64,000 bases of DNA. It comes from Anadara kagoshimensis. Taxonomy: Eukaryota > Mollusca > Bivalvia > Arcoida > Arcidae. Within the stretch, counting starts at the first letter, position 1, and each line of letters opens with the position of its first letter. Positions 20,601-32,087 of the stretch are shown piece after piece. Where the stretch lies: NCBI GenBank assembly GCA_021292105.1, contig CM037870.1, positions 26,645,416 through 26,709,415 of the forward strand, in the 5' to 3' direction. The position numbers and the translations under genes are program-made. The notes below the pieces were generated by a model. That model was not told where the DNA came from and searched no databases. It was given only the letters and a program-made list of their open reading frames with translations.

Positions 20601-23483
20601 TTTGTATTTTGCTAGCAACACAGTTTTGTGGCAGATTAAATGTGACCAAATTACATGACTTTTTCAGGCCATTTTTTTTATGTCTTGAATAAAAATCAAT
20701 TTATCATTATTTATTCAATAGCTTTAAACCAAAATAATTCATATTGTTGTACAGTGTTCACGACAGTGAAAGCATACATTGCTATCGCTTTCTCCAAGAT
20801 CGGGCTGCTTTACTATGAAATAGTACACATCGGAAATAGTGCGTCTCGTTGAAATATTGTTCACTTTAAATCTTTTCAACAGAAATTTCATAACCAGTTT
20901 GATCACATACAAGTGACACAATTGCCCAATCAGTTGATTAAACTAATAAAGTCTCAAGCAACTGATTATGGTATGGTCAAGGGGGAGACAACTCGTGATA
21001 AAACTGGTTTTGTCTGCAGCAATTGGTTTGTAGCAAAGGAAGATTATTATTTGATATTAAGCTCAAACTAATGGAAAATTTCCAGATTTTAATACTGTAA
21101 AATGTACTTTAAACAAAAATTTGTTAAAAGATTAAAAATAAAATATTTTTAAAGTTGATATGTTTCTGTTGAAGAAAATGAGGTTCGCCAGTGTATCACA
21201 TGATTCCCCATAATGTTTCTGAGGAATTATTATTTCCATTGGATATGGAATCGCTTCAGTTAATTTTTTCCTGTTTTGACGTTATTTTTGGAAACTAACA
21301 TGTAAACATTTTCCAAAAGGTTCAGCACAAACGTTAAAGTGTATTGATCATTTTGTACGCTGGCAACTCCAGATGCAATCTATAGTGATTAATTGAATTT
21401 TTACTTTTTTTATAGTCTGTTTCCTACAATGCCACGACATAACTATCATAAGATAGCACCATTGGTGAAATCATTGTGTAAGAAACATGGAATAGAGTAT
21501 AGAAGTCAGTCACTGTTGACAGCTTTTGGAGACATTGTCAGGTAAGAATATTGCACCCTAGAAAATAAAATCTATATTGTTGGAGTGATTTGGTTAAAAG
21601 AATATTGAGAATGTTTCTTCATTTTGCAATAGAAAGCTTGAAAAAAGGAAAATATGCTCTTTTTGGGAAATGAAAGTAGAAAAAAAAACTTGTCATGCAA
21701 TTTATAAACTTATATGTGCTCAATGAAGTGACAAAATGAATCGTCTTGATCATCTCCCTTTGTGGAAAATTTGCTTCTGAAAATTTAAGCAAATAATCTT
21801 AAAATGGTTTTAAATACTGAGAACTCTAAAAGTAAAAAGATAAAAATAACAATGATTACTGAAAAAGCTTTTCAGCATGATAAAATTAAGTTTATTTGAA
21901 TTTATTTTAACATTTTACTCGATCATTACACAGTGTTCGTACAGGTCTGGAAAAGTCCCTAAATTTTGAGGTTTGCCCTGAAAAGACCCTAAAAACAAGT
22001 CTGACCCTAAAAAGCCCTTGAATTTAGCCAGTTGGCTGTCTGTATTTCGATATTAAGTGGTTGCAAATAGACTGATATAAATAATTGATTGATGTTACAT
22101 TGAAATGTGGAATTTAAAGTACCTGGCCCAAGAAAACGTCCAACATCAACCTCCACTTCAAGTGTCGTACTATGGACACGTTTGATTGATTTAGTCACCT
22201 TTGCATCAGTATATTTTTGCTAAAATTGTCCCTCTGATTAGGCCTTAAATTTGCAAATAAGACCCTAAAAAGTCCTTAAATTTGGAGTCCAAATGTCTGT
22301 ACGAACCCTGTTACAACATTATATTTTATGTATCAGAGCAATAACATGACCAGTAAACTAAAAATGGTTGACTGTGTTTTGTTAATGGCTTGTTCTGGTC
22401 AAACTTGTACACTTACTGGAATTATTGACAATTTTACTTCTGAGTGCTGTCCGGTCATAGCGGTACTTATTGTGGAATAAATGCAAATTTCAGAATCTAA
22501 CCTATTGTTTTTAAACCACTGCGGTAGCTCAGTTGATAGAGTGCTCGCTCCTTAAGTGGAAGGTCGTGGGTTCGAACCCCGGCCGGGTCTGACCCAAGAC
22601 TTGAAAGTGGATAGTGACTGTTCTTTCGCCAAGCACTCGGCATTACGAAATGAAAGTCACGGTTCTTTCAGATGGGAACTTAAAATAAACGAGGTCCCGT
22701 GTCACGGTGGGCTTGGCACGCTAAAGAACCCTGCTGTATAATGCCATATGCACAGGCAAAATTTCTGCACCTTCGCCTATAGCTGGTGACGTCTCGATAT
22801 AAGTGAAATGTTAAACACCATTACTCAACTCAATGTTTTTTATTTGATTTATTTTAAAAAATGGACTTTGGATTAAACATTTTCTAATGATAATTTTGTG
22901 TTATTTTACCTTTTTTTTTCATTATTAAGTTGACAATTTTGACTATGCCACTCAGTATCAGTTATTTTGGCAAGCAGTTGTATGCGCTTGCCAATTTTGA
23001 ACATGTCCCTGTTATGCAAAGGGAGATAATGGGCGGACATGGTCAAGTGGTACTTCACTGGCTTTCAAAGTCAAGGGTTGTGGGTTCAAACCTCACTTGG
23101 GACTTGGAAATGTTCTTAGATGATTTTAATCTTCTGTTCATACTAGAGCTGTAAAAAAGCTCAATACTGGAATAGTCTTTTGGATGAGACTCAGAACCGA
23201 GGTCCCGTGTCTCAGCGCAGGCTAAAGACACCTCTGTAGAGTAAAAAACAAAAGGGTAGGCCACCTGTAACTGCTACAGAGGGGGCTTACAATTAAAATT
23301 GATTGAAACAGACTGACCAACATAAGAAATAATTTTATTTTATGTACATGGCAATAAATATTGACTAATGTTTAAACTGTATCTGTAAAAACAATATTTG
23401 AATACATTGTGACTATATAACTTTCCTTTTTCAGGTCTTTGAAGAAATCTGGTAGAATCTGGTATGATGCAATTCATGAATAA
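12163..23483 (+). CDS. FADS: Front-end fatty acyl desaturase (cytochrome b5 fusion), 10 coding exons
   Basis: Exons are 12163-12354, 13650-13739, 15321-15518, 16288-16389, 17384-17570, 18478-18554, 19340-19437, 20398-20574, 21416-21541 and 23435-23483. All introns are GT-AG and all phases fit, giving 1296 nt and 431 aa with no break. The N-terminal cytochrome b5 domain has HPGG at 48-51 and a second haem histidine at 71. The desaturase domain carries three histidine boxes: HDYGH (168-172), HFQHH (205-209) and QIEHH (370-374, split by intron 8). Gln as first residue of the third box marks a front-end desaturase. These ER membrane enzymes insert double bonds between an existing one and the carboxyl end of acyl chains in polyunsaturated fatty acid synthesis. 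Molluscan relatives are mostly delta-5 type; regiospecificity cannot be read here. The protein ends in a basic, dilysine-containing tail. UTRs were not determined. Confidence 0.95.
13245..13510 (+). repeat. Interspersed repeat (desaturase intron 1), paired with 24415-24705
   Basis: Shares the order TTGATTTTACATTTGGACCC, TTGATATTTAAA, ATGGACCTGC-like, TGATAAC, GACCTTTCAAT-TTGATATTG, GGACTTTCAAAACT and TTTTGAACC with 24415-24705. Both are in the same orientation. The element class is unknown. Confidence 0.65.
13747..14780. mobile_element. Large foldback element in desaturase intron 2
   Basis: The left half (from ATAAGAATCCATTATGAG) is repeated in inverted orientation in the right half, with the centre near 14300. 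At the centre sits a perfect 24-bp palindrome (14289-14312; each arm ATGTGAGATACG). Inner landmarks occur twice in opposite order: AGTTTATCCATGTAGGAT, GGTTGAACATTTC, GCCTCGTCTC and CTTCAAGTAC. A related half copy is at 30998-31495. The end motif GATTATAAGAAT is shared. Such foldbacks are non-autonomous DNA elements. A TGACGTCA site (14380-14387) lies inside. Confidence 0.75.
16425..16625 (-). repeat. SINE body fragment (desaturase intron 4)
   Basis: The reverse complement matches the 3' body of the SINE at 22516-22830 (GCACCTTC-CCTATAGCTGG-AAC-TCTTGATATAAGTGAAAT). The tRNA head is missing. Another such fragment is at 27770-27940. Confidence 0.65.
17110..17328. mobile_element. MITE, 219 bp (desaturase intron 4)
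   Basis: The terminal inverted repeat GCAAACAACATTGACCTGTC opens the element and its complement closes it. A diverged family member lies at 59958-60187. No coding capacity. Confidence 0.75.
17577..17606. repeat. (GATT)n microsatellite
   Basis: Seven tetranucleotide units directly after the splice donor of exon 5 (7 bp into intron 5). Confidence 0.9.
17690..17815 (-). repeat. tRNA-derived SINE head (desaturase intron 5)
   Basis: On the - strand: CCACTGTGTAGCTGAGTTAG, then GGGTTCAAACC at B-box spacing, then AAGTGGGTAGTGACTGT. The last block matches the part after the head in the SINE at 22516-22830. Confidence 0.65.
18122..18264 (+). repeat. ~30-bp minisatellite, 5 copies
   Basis: The unit AACTTTGAAAATCTTGATTA plus AATAAAAAT/AATTAAAAT is repeated head to tail five times in intron 5. 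Confidence 0.9.
18692..18862. repeat. CA-rich compound microsatellite
   Basis: ACAC/GCATGCAC arrays in intron 6. Cys/Val-rich open frames on the opposite strand are low-complexity artefacts. Confidence 0.9.
19443..19609. mobile_element. Hairpin element in desaturase intron 7
   Basis: Near-perfect inverted repeat. The left arm CAATTATGGCACCAATTTGA through CCACTGGATAG pairs with the right arm CTATCCAGTGG through TCAAATTGGTGC, with a loop of about 30 bases. Probably a small foldback MITE. Confidence 0.8.
21931..22310. mobile_element. MITE in desaturase intron 9
   Basis: The ends CAGTGTTCGTACAG and CTGTACGAACCCTG form a terminal inverted repeat. Inner CCCTAAAAAGTCC/TAAATTTGG motifs recur near both ends. 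380 bp, non-coding. Confidence 0.65.
22516..22830 (+). mobile_element. tRNA-derived SINE, full length (desaturase intron 9)
   Basis: A box GTAGCTCAGTTGATAGAGTG (22524-22543) and B box GGTTCGAACCCC are followed by a ~230-bp body ending near TATAAGTGAAATGTTAAACA. The acceptor stem does not form, so it is not a tRNA gene. Body or head fragments of the same family lie at 16425-16625, 17690-17815 and 27770-27940. Confidence 0.8.
23036..23285 (+). repeat. Second type of tRNA-like SINE (desaturase intron 9)
   Basis: The head CATGGTCAAGTGGTACTTCA ... TGGGTTCAAACC looks derived from a long-variable-arm tRNA (Ser/Leu type). The body includes ACCGAGGTCCCGTGTCTCAG, close to the ACGAGGTCCCGTGTCACGG in the neighbouring SINE. 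The two families therefore share part of their body. Confidence 0.6.
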
Positions 23484-24414
23484 ATGTTTTCAGTCTAATA
23501 GTTAAATCGATTAAGATTATCTATTGGATTGGAATGGTTTTTGGTATAATTCAGGAACAACAGATTGGAGATTATTGTGTATTATGTTATGTTACTGAAT
23601 CTTATGAACTAAATTTTAATTTAATTTAAAAAAAATTACTTTAGAAAAATATGATGATGAAGATATATTTGACTTTTAAATGTTTGAGAAAGTACTTTAT
23701 TAATTGGAAAATTATAAAAACAAAAAATTTTCATTTAAACAAGTGCTTATAGACTTTAACAAGATTATATTGTTTGCTGTTTTATGTTTAGAATAGAAGA
23801 ATTGAATACTAATTTCATGACATTCAAATTATTTTGTATACTTACAAATTTTAAATTATTCTTTTCATTATTGAAAAATACTTTATTTCTTTTGCTTTCA
23901 AAAAAGGACTTGATTGTTATCATAACTTTTCGTTATAATATTTTTTCAACATTGAAAAATACTTTATTCCTTCTGTTTTTGAAAAGGATTGTTATCATAA
24001 CTTTGATATTTTTTCATGTTTTTATCTGAGTGTATTTTAAGAACTACTATGATACTGCTGACTACTAACAAATTTTATATTATTTCACAAACATAAATTT
24101 AACTTGTTATATATTTTTTCATGACATAAAATATTTTTCATATCTGAATATTTTGAATATTTATTATTATTATTATTATTATTTCTTTGTTATTGAGATA
24201 TATGGAATGAAGAGACCGATTTTTATATTGTTCACAATAATGTATTACTTGCAGTTATTTGTTATTTGGAACACTGTTAAGGCATGGATTAGTTATTTGT
24301 TTTTATTATTAAGAATATAACATGGAATAACAGAGAAGTCATATTTCTTTTTGATTAGAATTTCCAGGAGTTTCTTTAAACTAAATGAACTAGATATATC
24401 TATCCTGTTTATCG

Positions 24415-24705
24415 GACTGTTCCAGGGGTACAAATTTTCTGGGTTGAAAGTCCAGCTAGGACCTATTGATTTAAATTGGGACCCTTGATATTTAAACTGT
24501 AAAATCTCTAATGGACCTGCCATTTTTAACAGGATAATCCTACTTCTTCTATATGATAACCATTGCACATGGATCTTTCAATTTTGATATTGGACTTTCA
24601 AAACTCTATGTGGGACCCACAAAAGATCCTGGACCTATGTGGGACCCGCAAAAGATCCTGGACCTTTCATTACAAAAAATAATTTTGAACCTCTTGGATC
24701 TTTTC
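24415..24705 (+). repeat. Interspersed repeat, second copy of 13245-13510
   Basis: Same blocks in the same order. Here the CCTATGTGGGACCCGCAAAAGATCCTGGA segment is tandemly doubled (24608-24664). Confidence 0.6.
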
Positions 24706-26794
24706 CCTCCTGCTAACATAAGCAGAAATGTTTCAGGAAGACTAGATATATTAATACAAAAAGCTTTGATTGAAAAAGTATTTGGATAACTAAAAGTAAT
24801 TGGTGTATTGAAATTCAGGGACATCTTGTTAAACTGTGATACTTTGGAAATGTAGTATTTATAGTACCGGTACAAATTAATTTTGTTGTTAATATTTCAG
24901 AAATTTGTTTTTTTTAGTTCAAGAAAATTTAAAAAAAATGTTGCATGTATGTTTAAGAACATAATATAATTTCAATGAGATTTTTTATAAAGACGATAAA
25001 TTGTTGTATGTTTATGTTTAAGAACACTTAATGAGATTATTTGTGAATATGAAAATGTTTAGTTTTAATGAAATACATTGTGTCACAAGTGTTAGGAACA
25101 CACACACACTCACACACTTTAGATAAGTTTGTAAATACAAACTCCCACCAGAAGCCTATTTTGTTAGAGAAAGTTTGTATTATGAGCTCACTAGATACTA
25201 GTAAACACAGAAATATCTAAGTTGTGTTGTTTAGTCCTAGCACATTGAAATGCACACATGTATAACACAAAGTGTGCACCTATGAATTGTCACAAATTAA
25301 CAATTGTCACAAATTAACATTGTCACAAATTAACAATTGATGTATCAACAGCCATGCCTTTTATGTTTGGACACTGGCTGCCATCACTGTACCAAAGCTG
25401 CGTCATGGCAACTAATGATATACTAGTGTCAGTTACATCATTAAATTGCACAATTCAGACCCAGTTTTCACTCTTTTTTGTGTAATTTAAGCATGCCAGG
25501 CCTTTGTTGAAACATTGTGGGCATGGCTGGCGATCCGTCAATTAACTATATACTAGTAGATTTAGATAGTACAAACAAACAGTGCCATTTTGTACTTAAA
25601 TAATTTTTTAAAAACAAAGTTTATTTCTATCCAGACCATGACTGTCATTCAATGTCAAGAATAGTCCGTCGTCTATTAATGTATCTTATTAAGATGAAGA
25701 TTTTTATATACGTATTAATGTAATTAATATATGTATTAATGTTGACTTTGCCACGAGCACTTTTCTTGGTTCTACAACTCTTTTTTTTAATATTTTACAT
25801 TTTTTTTCTTTTTTGCTGTGTTGTTTTAATTTTTGTATTTAATTTCAATTGTTTATGATGTGTTTGAAAGATCTGAAGTGGATGAAATGATGTTCAAACA
25901 AGACCTAGCACAAAATGGGGTTTTAAGAGTATATTCTCCAAGTTAAGTGTCATATCACTTGTATACACTGTCTTCCATAAATTATCATTCATGTTTAAAA
26001 ATGGACTCAAAATTATTATGCTAGAGCTGGGTGTTTTTCAGCTACAATAGTGTTTTTTTTCTTGAAAAATAGAATTTTCCTAAATTTTTAAATTTTCCCC
26101 AAAATTTCACAAAATTCCGAGAAAATTAATTTTCAAGAAAAATAAATTTATTACATACATTTAGACAAAAAATAAGGTATTACTTACAAATACAGGAAAA
26201 ACTTCAATTTTTAATTGTATGAACAAAATTTGATATAATGATTATAGTATAAATCTATGGCAAATACACATTTGTGAAGTTATTAATGGATGGCAGTGTA
26301 TGTGTTCTCTATATGGAAGTTTAGAATGACATATTCGTATAATATGATTAAAAGAAACACAAGTTACTGATGAAAGTCATTCAGAAAATGTTGCCCTTTA
26401 CATGAAGGTACAGATAGCATAATTGACACAATCAGGACTTTGATTCCATTTTTAATTCATGGACAAGTTTTGTGTATAGTGGGATGCTCTCAAAGTTTGG
26501 ATGTTTTTTGTTTGGAGGTGAAATGTTTGCTATGATGTCATTTTTTTAAATAATGGTACATATTTATAAGTAAAAGACTAAATTCATATCTTTCATATTT
26601 GCAATCTTTAGAATATTCTTGAACAAATGCTATACTGAGTTACCAAAATCTGAGCATGACTTTACAGTTTATTTTTTCTGCATAAGGAACCAGGACATAT
26701 TGCAATGTCAAGAGAAAAAATGGCTATCTATTGCCCTTTTACCCCATTTCTTAGCCTACCTTAAAATGGTAGTGATTCTTGATTCGATAGATTT

Positions 26795-27115
26795 TTGAAA
26801 TCTGTTAAAATAAATATATGGTTTTTTAGAATGAGGACTTGCAGGAAGAAAAGGCATTTAAGACGTCCACAATATATAACATCATCGTACCAGTATTGCA
26901 ATATTTTTGACTTATTTTATTTTGAAAATGATTTTCGAACTGCCTTGAGGATTTCGGACACCAATTTCTGCCTTTGAAATCTGTTAAAATCTGAAAAAAA
27001 TAAATAAATAAAAAATATGCGTTTTTAAAGACATTTAAGATGCCCACACTGTATAACATGATTGTACCAGTATTGCAATATTTTTGACTTATTTTATTTT
27101 GAAGAATGATGTTTT
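26795..27115 (+). repeat. Local tandem duplication (~185 bp unit)
   Basis: The block containing AATCTGTTAAAAT, CATTTAAGACGTCCACA, GTACCAGTATTGCAATATTT and GACTTATTTTATTTTGAA occurs twice in the same orientation (26795-26930 and 26976-27112), with a few substitutions. Confidence 0.8.
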
Positions 27116-27262
27116 TTTTATTGTGATAATATTAAATTAAGTCCCATTGTCTTATAATACCCGGTATTCAATCACGTTGTCTCATATAATGTTTTAGTCA
27201 TATTTATATTTATATATATCTATATGCAATATTGATTTCTGTATAAAATACCCTTCTTTATA

Positions 27263-27475
27263 CAGTACAGAACTGTCCAAAGTTTAACACTTAGACAACA
27301 AAAAAGGTGTCGAAGCTCATTTGCCGAGTATCCAAGATATATATAGAAAAGCTGCTGAGAGATAGAAAGCAACTGTAAAACGTTATCCAGATATAGATAA
27401 TGTGGTGCCGAGGTGAACTACCGATTCTCCACCAATTTATTAGCTAAGTGTTAAATTTTGGACAGACTTGTACTG
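27263..27475. mobile_element. Mariner-like MITE, short copy
   Basis: CAGTACAGAACTGTCCAAAG at the left, preceded by TA, and its complement ending TTGTACTG at the right. 213 bp. Same family as 9885-11139. Confidence 0.75.
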
Positions 27476-27769
27476 TGTGTGCCTCTTGATTTTAACAGTA
27501 TTTATTTTTATGTCATTTGTAACAATTATTTCAACTATAATTTTATAATTCTGTTTTATATTTTATATTAAACTTGAATTTGAACTCTAAAAGCAGACAA
27601 ATGTTTTTATCTTCTCATAAGCACTTTGTGTTATGACATGTTGTGGTAGGAATGAGGTTAAGACTTTAACTTTCACATCAAGTGTACTTGTTGATAATGG
27701 TTTAGACTTAAATTTTCATGTCACCATTTTGCGAATTTGAGAACAACTTTACAAACTGGTTGATTTAAG

Positions 27770-27940
27770 TAATGGTGTTTAAGGTCCCATTTAAGAATAT
27801 TTTACTTATATCAAGACGTCACCAGCTATAGGCGAAGGTGCAGAAATTTTTGCCTGTGCGTTGTGCTGATGACATGATACAGTAGGGTTCTTTTTCATGC
27901 CGCACCTATCGTAATATTTTTGTCTCGTTGAAAACTGAAA
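27770..27940 (-). repeat. SINE body fragment
   Basis: The reverse complement matches the body of the 22516-22830 SINE (CTTCGCCTATAGCTGGTGAC, TATAAGTAAAAT). Confidence 0.65.
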
Positions 27941-28084
27941 AAACCTTGTGACACACACACATATATTCGACATTGTTGTAATACAGTATAGATTTCTATT
28001 AATATTTTATATATGAAATAGGATGTTTTATAATCAGGGTTGGCAATTTGTGATATGAGTACGTGTAGATTGTATTTAGTATTA

Positions 28085-28240
28085 ATTCCCCGTCTTTCAA
28101 AGAAAGAGCGGCATTAGCCTCGACTTCCATTCGTCTTGTTACTTTTTGTCGAGTAATTCTCGGAAAATACGAAGCACTGTTTTACGAAACATCATCGATA
28201 GGGGATGCTCTCATCATTAATACGAGTTAGCTTGCAAGCC
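28085..28240 (+). repeat. Diverged copy of the 1-782 repeat
   Basis: Shares the order ATTCCCCGTCTTTCAAAGAA, GAGCACT-like GAAGCACTGTTTTACGAAAC and ATAGGGGATGCTCTCATCAT with 390-570. The family is therefore dispersed, not only tandem at the window start. Confidence 0.55.
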
Positions 28241-28244
28241 CAGG

Positions 28245-28520
28245 CTTAAAAACCCCCTTAAAAAGTTTTATGGCCGTCACCAATGTACAATATAATAAAA
28301 GAAAGGTGTCTCTGTATTCAAAATTACCGTGAATATATTAGACACATAATTCCATGTTTTTTAATTTTGATTACACATGGCGGGTGAAGCTAGTAAACTG
28401 GAGGTGCCTATCCTAATGGAGCACCCAGTTTCACGTCCCCCTGGTGGAAGTTCACGTGTGTTACTTAATTTCTTATTTTCAAAGTTTTTACTTTGCTTTG
28501 GGATTGGTACGTTTTGTTTT
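28245..28520 (+). repeat. Retroelement 3'-end fragment (+)
   Basis: Starts in the last codons of the reverse-transcriptase ORF (AAAAAGTTTTATGGCCGTCA) and runs through the 3' untranslated blocks TTACACATGGCGGGTGAAGC, GGAGGTGCCTATCC, GGTGGAAGTTCACGTGTGTT and AAAGTTTTTACTTTGCTT. Same family as 57440-58560. Confidence 0.7.
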
Positions 28521-29154
28521 TTTTTTTCTAATTTTTTATGAGTTATATTTGCTAGAAACAAAAGAACCTATGACCGTAACAAAAAATCGGTAGCATATTT
28601 AATGATTTTAAAATATTCGATTAACACCTCAAAATAAAAACTCAATTGTGTTGAAATGTTTTACATTTGGTAAAATATATTTTGGTCCTATATGTATCTT
28701 TTCAACCTCCTAAAAATTAGTTTCACGATTTTAGTTGAAGCACTACTGGTGAGGAATTGCATTTCGAAACGGCTATCTAGTGTTGTAAAATTAAAACTGG
28801 TATAATATTCAATTTAAACCTCTGCTGGTGGATGTTTCCCCGAGGATATTACAAACTCAGTAGGCAATAGGTGTGTTTTATTTTCAAAAATATGCTATTG
28901 TCTAAATTTGCTGCTATGAAATTGTTATTCCTCAAAAACTAAGGTATACTTCCTCATGCGAAGTATTTACTCAGCTAAATTTGGTAAAATATATTCGGTC
29001 CTTTAGGTATCAGTTTTTTAACATCTTCAAAACAAATTTTGGTCCAAGCACTACTGATGAGAAATTTTATTCCTAAAAGGCCCTGTAGTGCTGTAAAATC
29101 AGTATGATATGTAATTGCAACATGAACGGAGGAACATATATCGGACCATAAAGT

Positions 29155-29300
29155 GCAATCCATGTCCAAATCACAATCCTAAAACAAAGTAAAATCTGAA
29201 AATTGGCAAATAAAGTTAAACGCGCGAACTTCCACGAGAAATGTTAGGTCGGTTGCTCCGGACTGGCTAGCACCTTCTTTATAGATAGATACACCCGTCG
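29155..29300 (-). repeat. Retroelement 3' UTR fragment (-)
   Basis: TCCATGTCCAAATCACAATC, GCGCGAACTTCCAC, TTGCTCCGGA and ACACCCGTCGCTTG are the family's 3' untranslated blocks on the - strand, with several substitutions. Confidence 0.6.
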
Positions 29301-29734
29301 CTTGTAAAATACAAAAAATGAGAATGAAAAGAACATGACATTGAGACATCTGATTGAGACGTCTGTGTACATCATGGTAAGTTTTTGCTGAAAATGCAAG
29401 TCAATCAATATGAACAGAACATTTTCATAGGGCACTGAACTTGTAGTTTCATGGGAATGTTTGTATAAAGGCCAATGTACTTGTAAAACACGCGACAAAT
29501 GCAATTGAAATATGGACATGTGACAATCATCTCCATGTCTCAAATTTTTAGATTTTGCATCGATTTACGTGACATTAATTGGACAAGCTGGTTTTAAGAA
29601 CACTTATCCGGCATTTTCATTTTTCGGACTCGGTTTCTGTGCTTGATGAGCTGGTGACAGAAGATAAGACTTAGTGTCCCTTAGTTATAGACTGGCTTTC
29701 TATAATTATGAAATACATTCATTCTTCATTATAT

Positions 29735-29980
29735 CAAGAATTCATGCCGTAGTTCTCGCCGTCACTACAATATTGTTTATAAGTATGATGCCTCTGTATA
29801 CAAATCAATCCAGGATAAATTTGAAGCTCCATTGTTGTATGTTATTTTATTCTAAATGTTGATTACACACGTGGCGGGTCTAGCTTGTTAAACAGGAGGT
29901 TCTTATCCTTTCGGAACATCCGGCCCCACTTCTCTTGTAAAAGTCTAACCGAATTTGCATGTTTCAATGTTCTTACAATT
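29735..29980 (+). repeat. Retroelement 3'-end fragment (+)
   Basis: Contains the ORF tail (CGCCGTCACTACAATATTGT) and the UTR blocks GATTACACACGTGGCGGG, AACAGGAGGTTCTTATCC and CGGAACATCCGGCC. Confidence 0.65.
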
Positions 29981-30164
29981 GCGTTGGAATTATGATATGA
30001 TTTAGGCAGTCATGGATTAATATCTTTAAGATAATTTTCTTAAAACTTGATTATTTTATGTAGCACAGAATGAACGGTAGTACATTTGGATATGCATGCT
30101 CTAAGTATAATGTTAAGTGTGACATTGGTTGTATATGATGTAACCAAATAATCAAAAACAAACA

Positions 30165-30310
30165 TACTAATCCACGTCCGAATCACAATCCAGAAGCAAA
30201 GTAAAAACTTTGGAACTGACAAGTCAGGTTAGACACGTGAACTTTCACCAGGGAAGTGATGGTCGAATGCTCCGGAAGGATAAGTACCTCCTGTTTAGCT
30301 AGCTACATCC
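30165..30310 (-). repeat. Retroelement 3' UTR fragment (-)
   Basis: CCACGTCCGAATCACAATCC, AAGTAAAAACTTTGGAACTG, TTAGACACGTGAACTTTCAC and GTTTAGCTAGCTACATCCG. Close to the copies at 58745-58920 and 56990-57290. Confidence 0.7.
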
Positions 30311-30997
30311 GCTACGTGTGTAATAAATTACACGACATAATATAATACCATCTTGCAATTATAAAGGTTTCACGAAGGGTGATTGATATGTTGGGAGCCT
30401 TGTCTGTGAGAATGGAATATCAACTTTACTTGGGATATATCTCTATAAATCGTCCGTTGGTCATAACAATTATCATGTACTTTATTGGCTATTTCTGGGG
30501 ATGCAACAGTGACATGCGCTCCAGGACGGGGTCATCTTCAAGGCTATGAAGGGACATCTATCCTTTTTGTTGCTTCCACATCAGTATAGATAACCTTAGG
30601 TTCTAAGCTTTTTTTAAATATTGGATCACCTCTCTTAAACCGATTTTTCCCCATGTTTACTCTTGAGTGCTACCTCGTCGATTTAAACTGACCAAATGAC
30701 GCAAGTCTTTGCGTACACGACTTAGGTAGTAGTGATGAGAAAATGCGACTGTAAAAGGACTGTAAAAGGACAACGGTATGCTAGATACAAGACCCAAAGT
30801 CCTCGTGTATATAGTTCACGTTTATGGCGGGATTTTATAATAAGTGATCTTAATTTCTTCTCATGTCTATTCGATAGTTGTTCTATCATAGTGTAATTAT
30901 TTTTATTACTCAAGAATATTGTAATCCCAGGCTTACTACAAAACTTTTTTTGCCGTCAACACATTGTTGATGAAAAGTACGGCGTTTTTGTATCCAA

Positions 30998-31495
30998 GAT
31001 TATAAGAATCCATTATGAGTAACCATGTAGGAAAATATCACACGAGGGGTTGAACATTTCAGTCAGAGACGAGGCTTGTCGAGTATCTGACCAGAAATGT
31101 TCATCCCTGAGGATGAGATTTCCCTATCCTACATGGATAAACTCATAATGCATACTTTTTCTCTCATTTTAATGACAATATTTAGCTTTAAATTTGATTA
31201 ACATAGAGATAGATCGACGCCTTGATTGTAAAATTTTACATTGTTATTCAACATTTTATATAAAAAAATACCACCATCGGAAAGAATGTACCTGATTTTG
31301 GTATACAAGTATACAATATGTATAAACTACAGAACAAAGTTATTCATTATAAACTCCCAGAGTAAACATTTAAAACGCATTCAAAATTTCGTAGTTCCAG
31401 CGCCAATTTCCACACGCGACCCATACAGGATAGAAATATCCCCATGGGTATCTTCAATGGAATAACTCTATATTACATGACTTGTCATGTGAGAA
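30998..31495. mobile_element. Foldback element, half copy
   Basis: Related to 13747-14780. A hairpin at 31009-31151 pairs CATTATGAGT-AACCATGTAGG with CCTACATGGATAAACTCATAATG around GTTGAACATTTC/GAAATGTTCA. The rest matches the right half of the intron 2 element (TTAACATAGA, TTGTTATTCAACATT, AACTACAGAACAAAG). Confidence 0.7.
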
Positions 31496-31539
31496 AATGC
31501 TTGATATATTTGACGACTGACAGTTTCATGCTTCTTGTG

Positions 31540-31690
31540 GCGGACAAGTGTAGCTAGCTAGCCAGGAAGAGCTTACTCTTTCGGAGCAGCTGGTATCACC
31601 TCTCTGGTGCAAGTTCAGGTATATTTATAATTTCCCAAATTCAAAGGTTTCAACTTTTTTATTTTGCTATTAGGATTTGGACATGGATAT
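31540..31690 (+). repeat. Retroelement 3' UTR fragment (+)
   Basis: GTGGCGGACAAGTGTAGCTAGCTAG, CTTACTCTTTCGGAGCA, CTCTCTGGTGCAAGTTCA and GGATTTGGACATGGAT follow the family order. Confidence 0.6.
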
Positions 31691-32087
31691 ATATGTTTGT
31701 GTTTGATTTTGCGATTGGCTATACCCATTAATTTTCCAGCTACAAATATCTATATTTCAATTTCGTTGGTTAGTTCTGTCATCAAATGAATATGTAATGT
31801 TTAAAATCGATTTGTCATGGTTTTCCTTGACCACATGAAATGATCTCTTGTTAATCTAGTTGCCTCAGTATGTTTTCACAGTTTGTTACTCATTAGTGTC
31901 TTGCAGTTTATTGGTTTCATTGCAGTTACAAAACATGTTTATCTAAACACCTGCTTATCACGTGTTCTCTCGTCTTTTTTCCGGAACACTATCTGTGGAT
32001 AGTGCCAATAACCCTTTCTCAGCTTTAAATTGGCGTATCAAATATGCATTAAAGCAACCGCGATGACATATTATCCATCCCAATATT

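Larger units (their letters stand above)
23484..28080. other. Downstream of the desaturase gene: probable 3' UTR then repeats, no gene
   Basis: Very AT-rich. It contains a TTCTT-rich stretch with two near-identical ATTGAAAAATACTTTATT blocks (23868, 23951), a TAT/ATT microsatellite (24161-24183), a triple CACAAATTAAC repeat (25291-25337), and the repeats listed separately. The end of the transcript cannot be set from sequence alone. Confidence 0.4.

Noticed and set aside
22516-22590. tRNA gene (good A and B boxes)
   Set aside because: The acceptor stem does not pair, the anticodon arm is irregular, and the sequence continues into a SINE body with other copies in the window.
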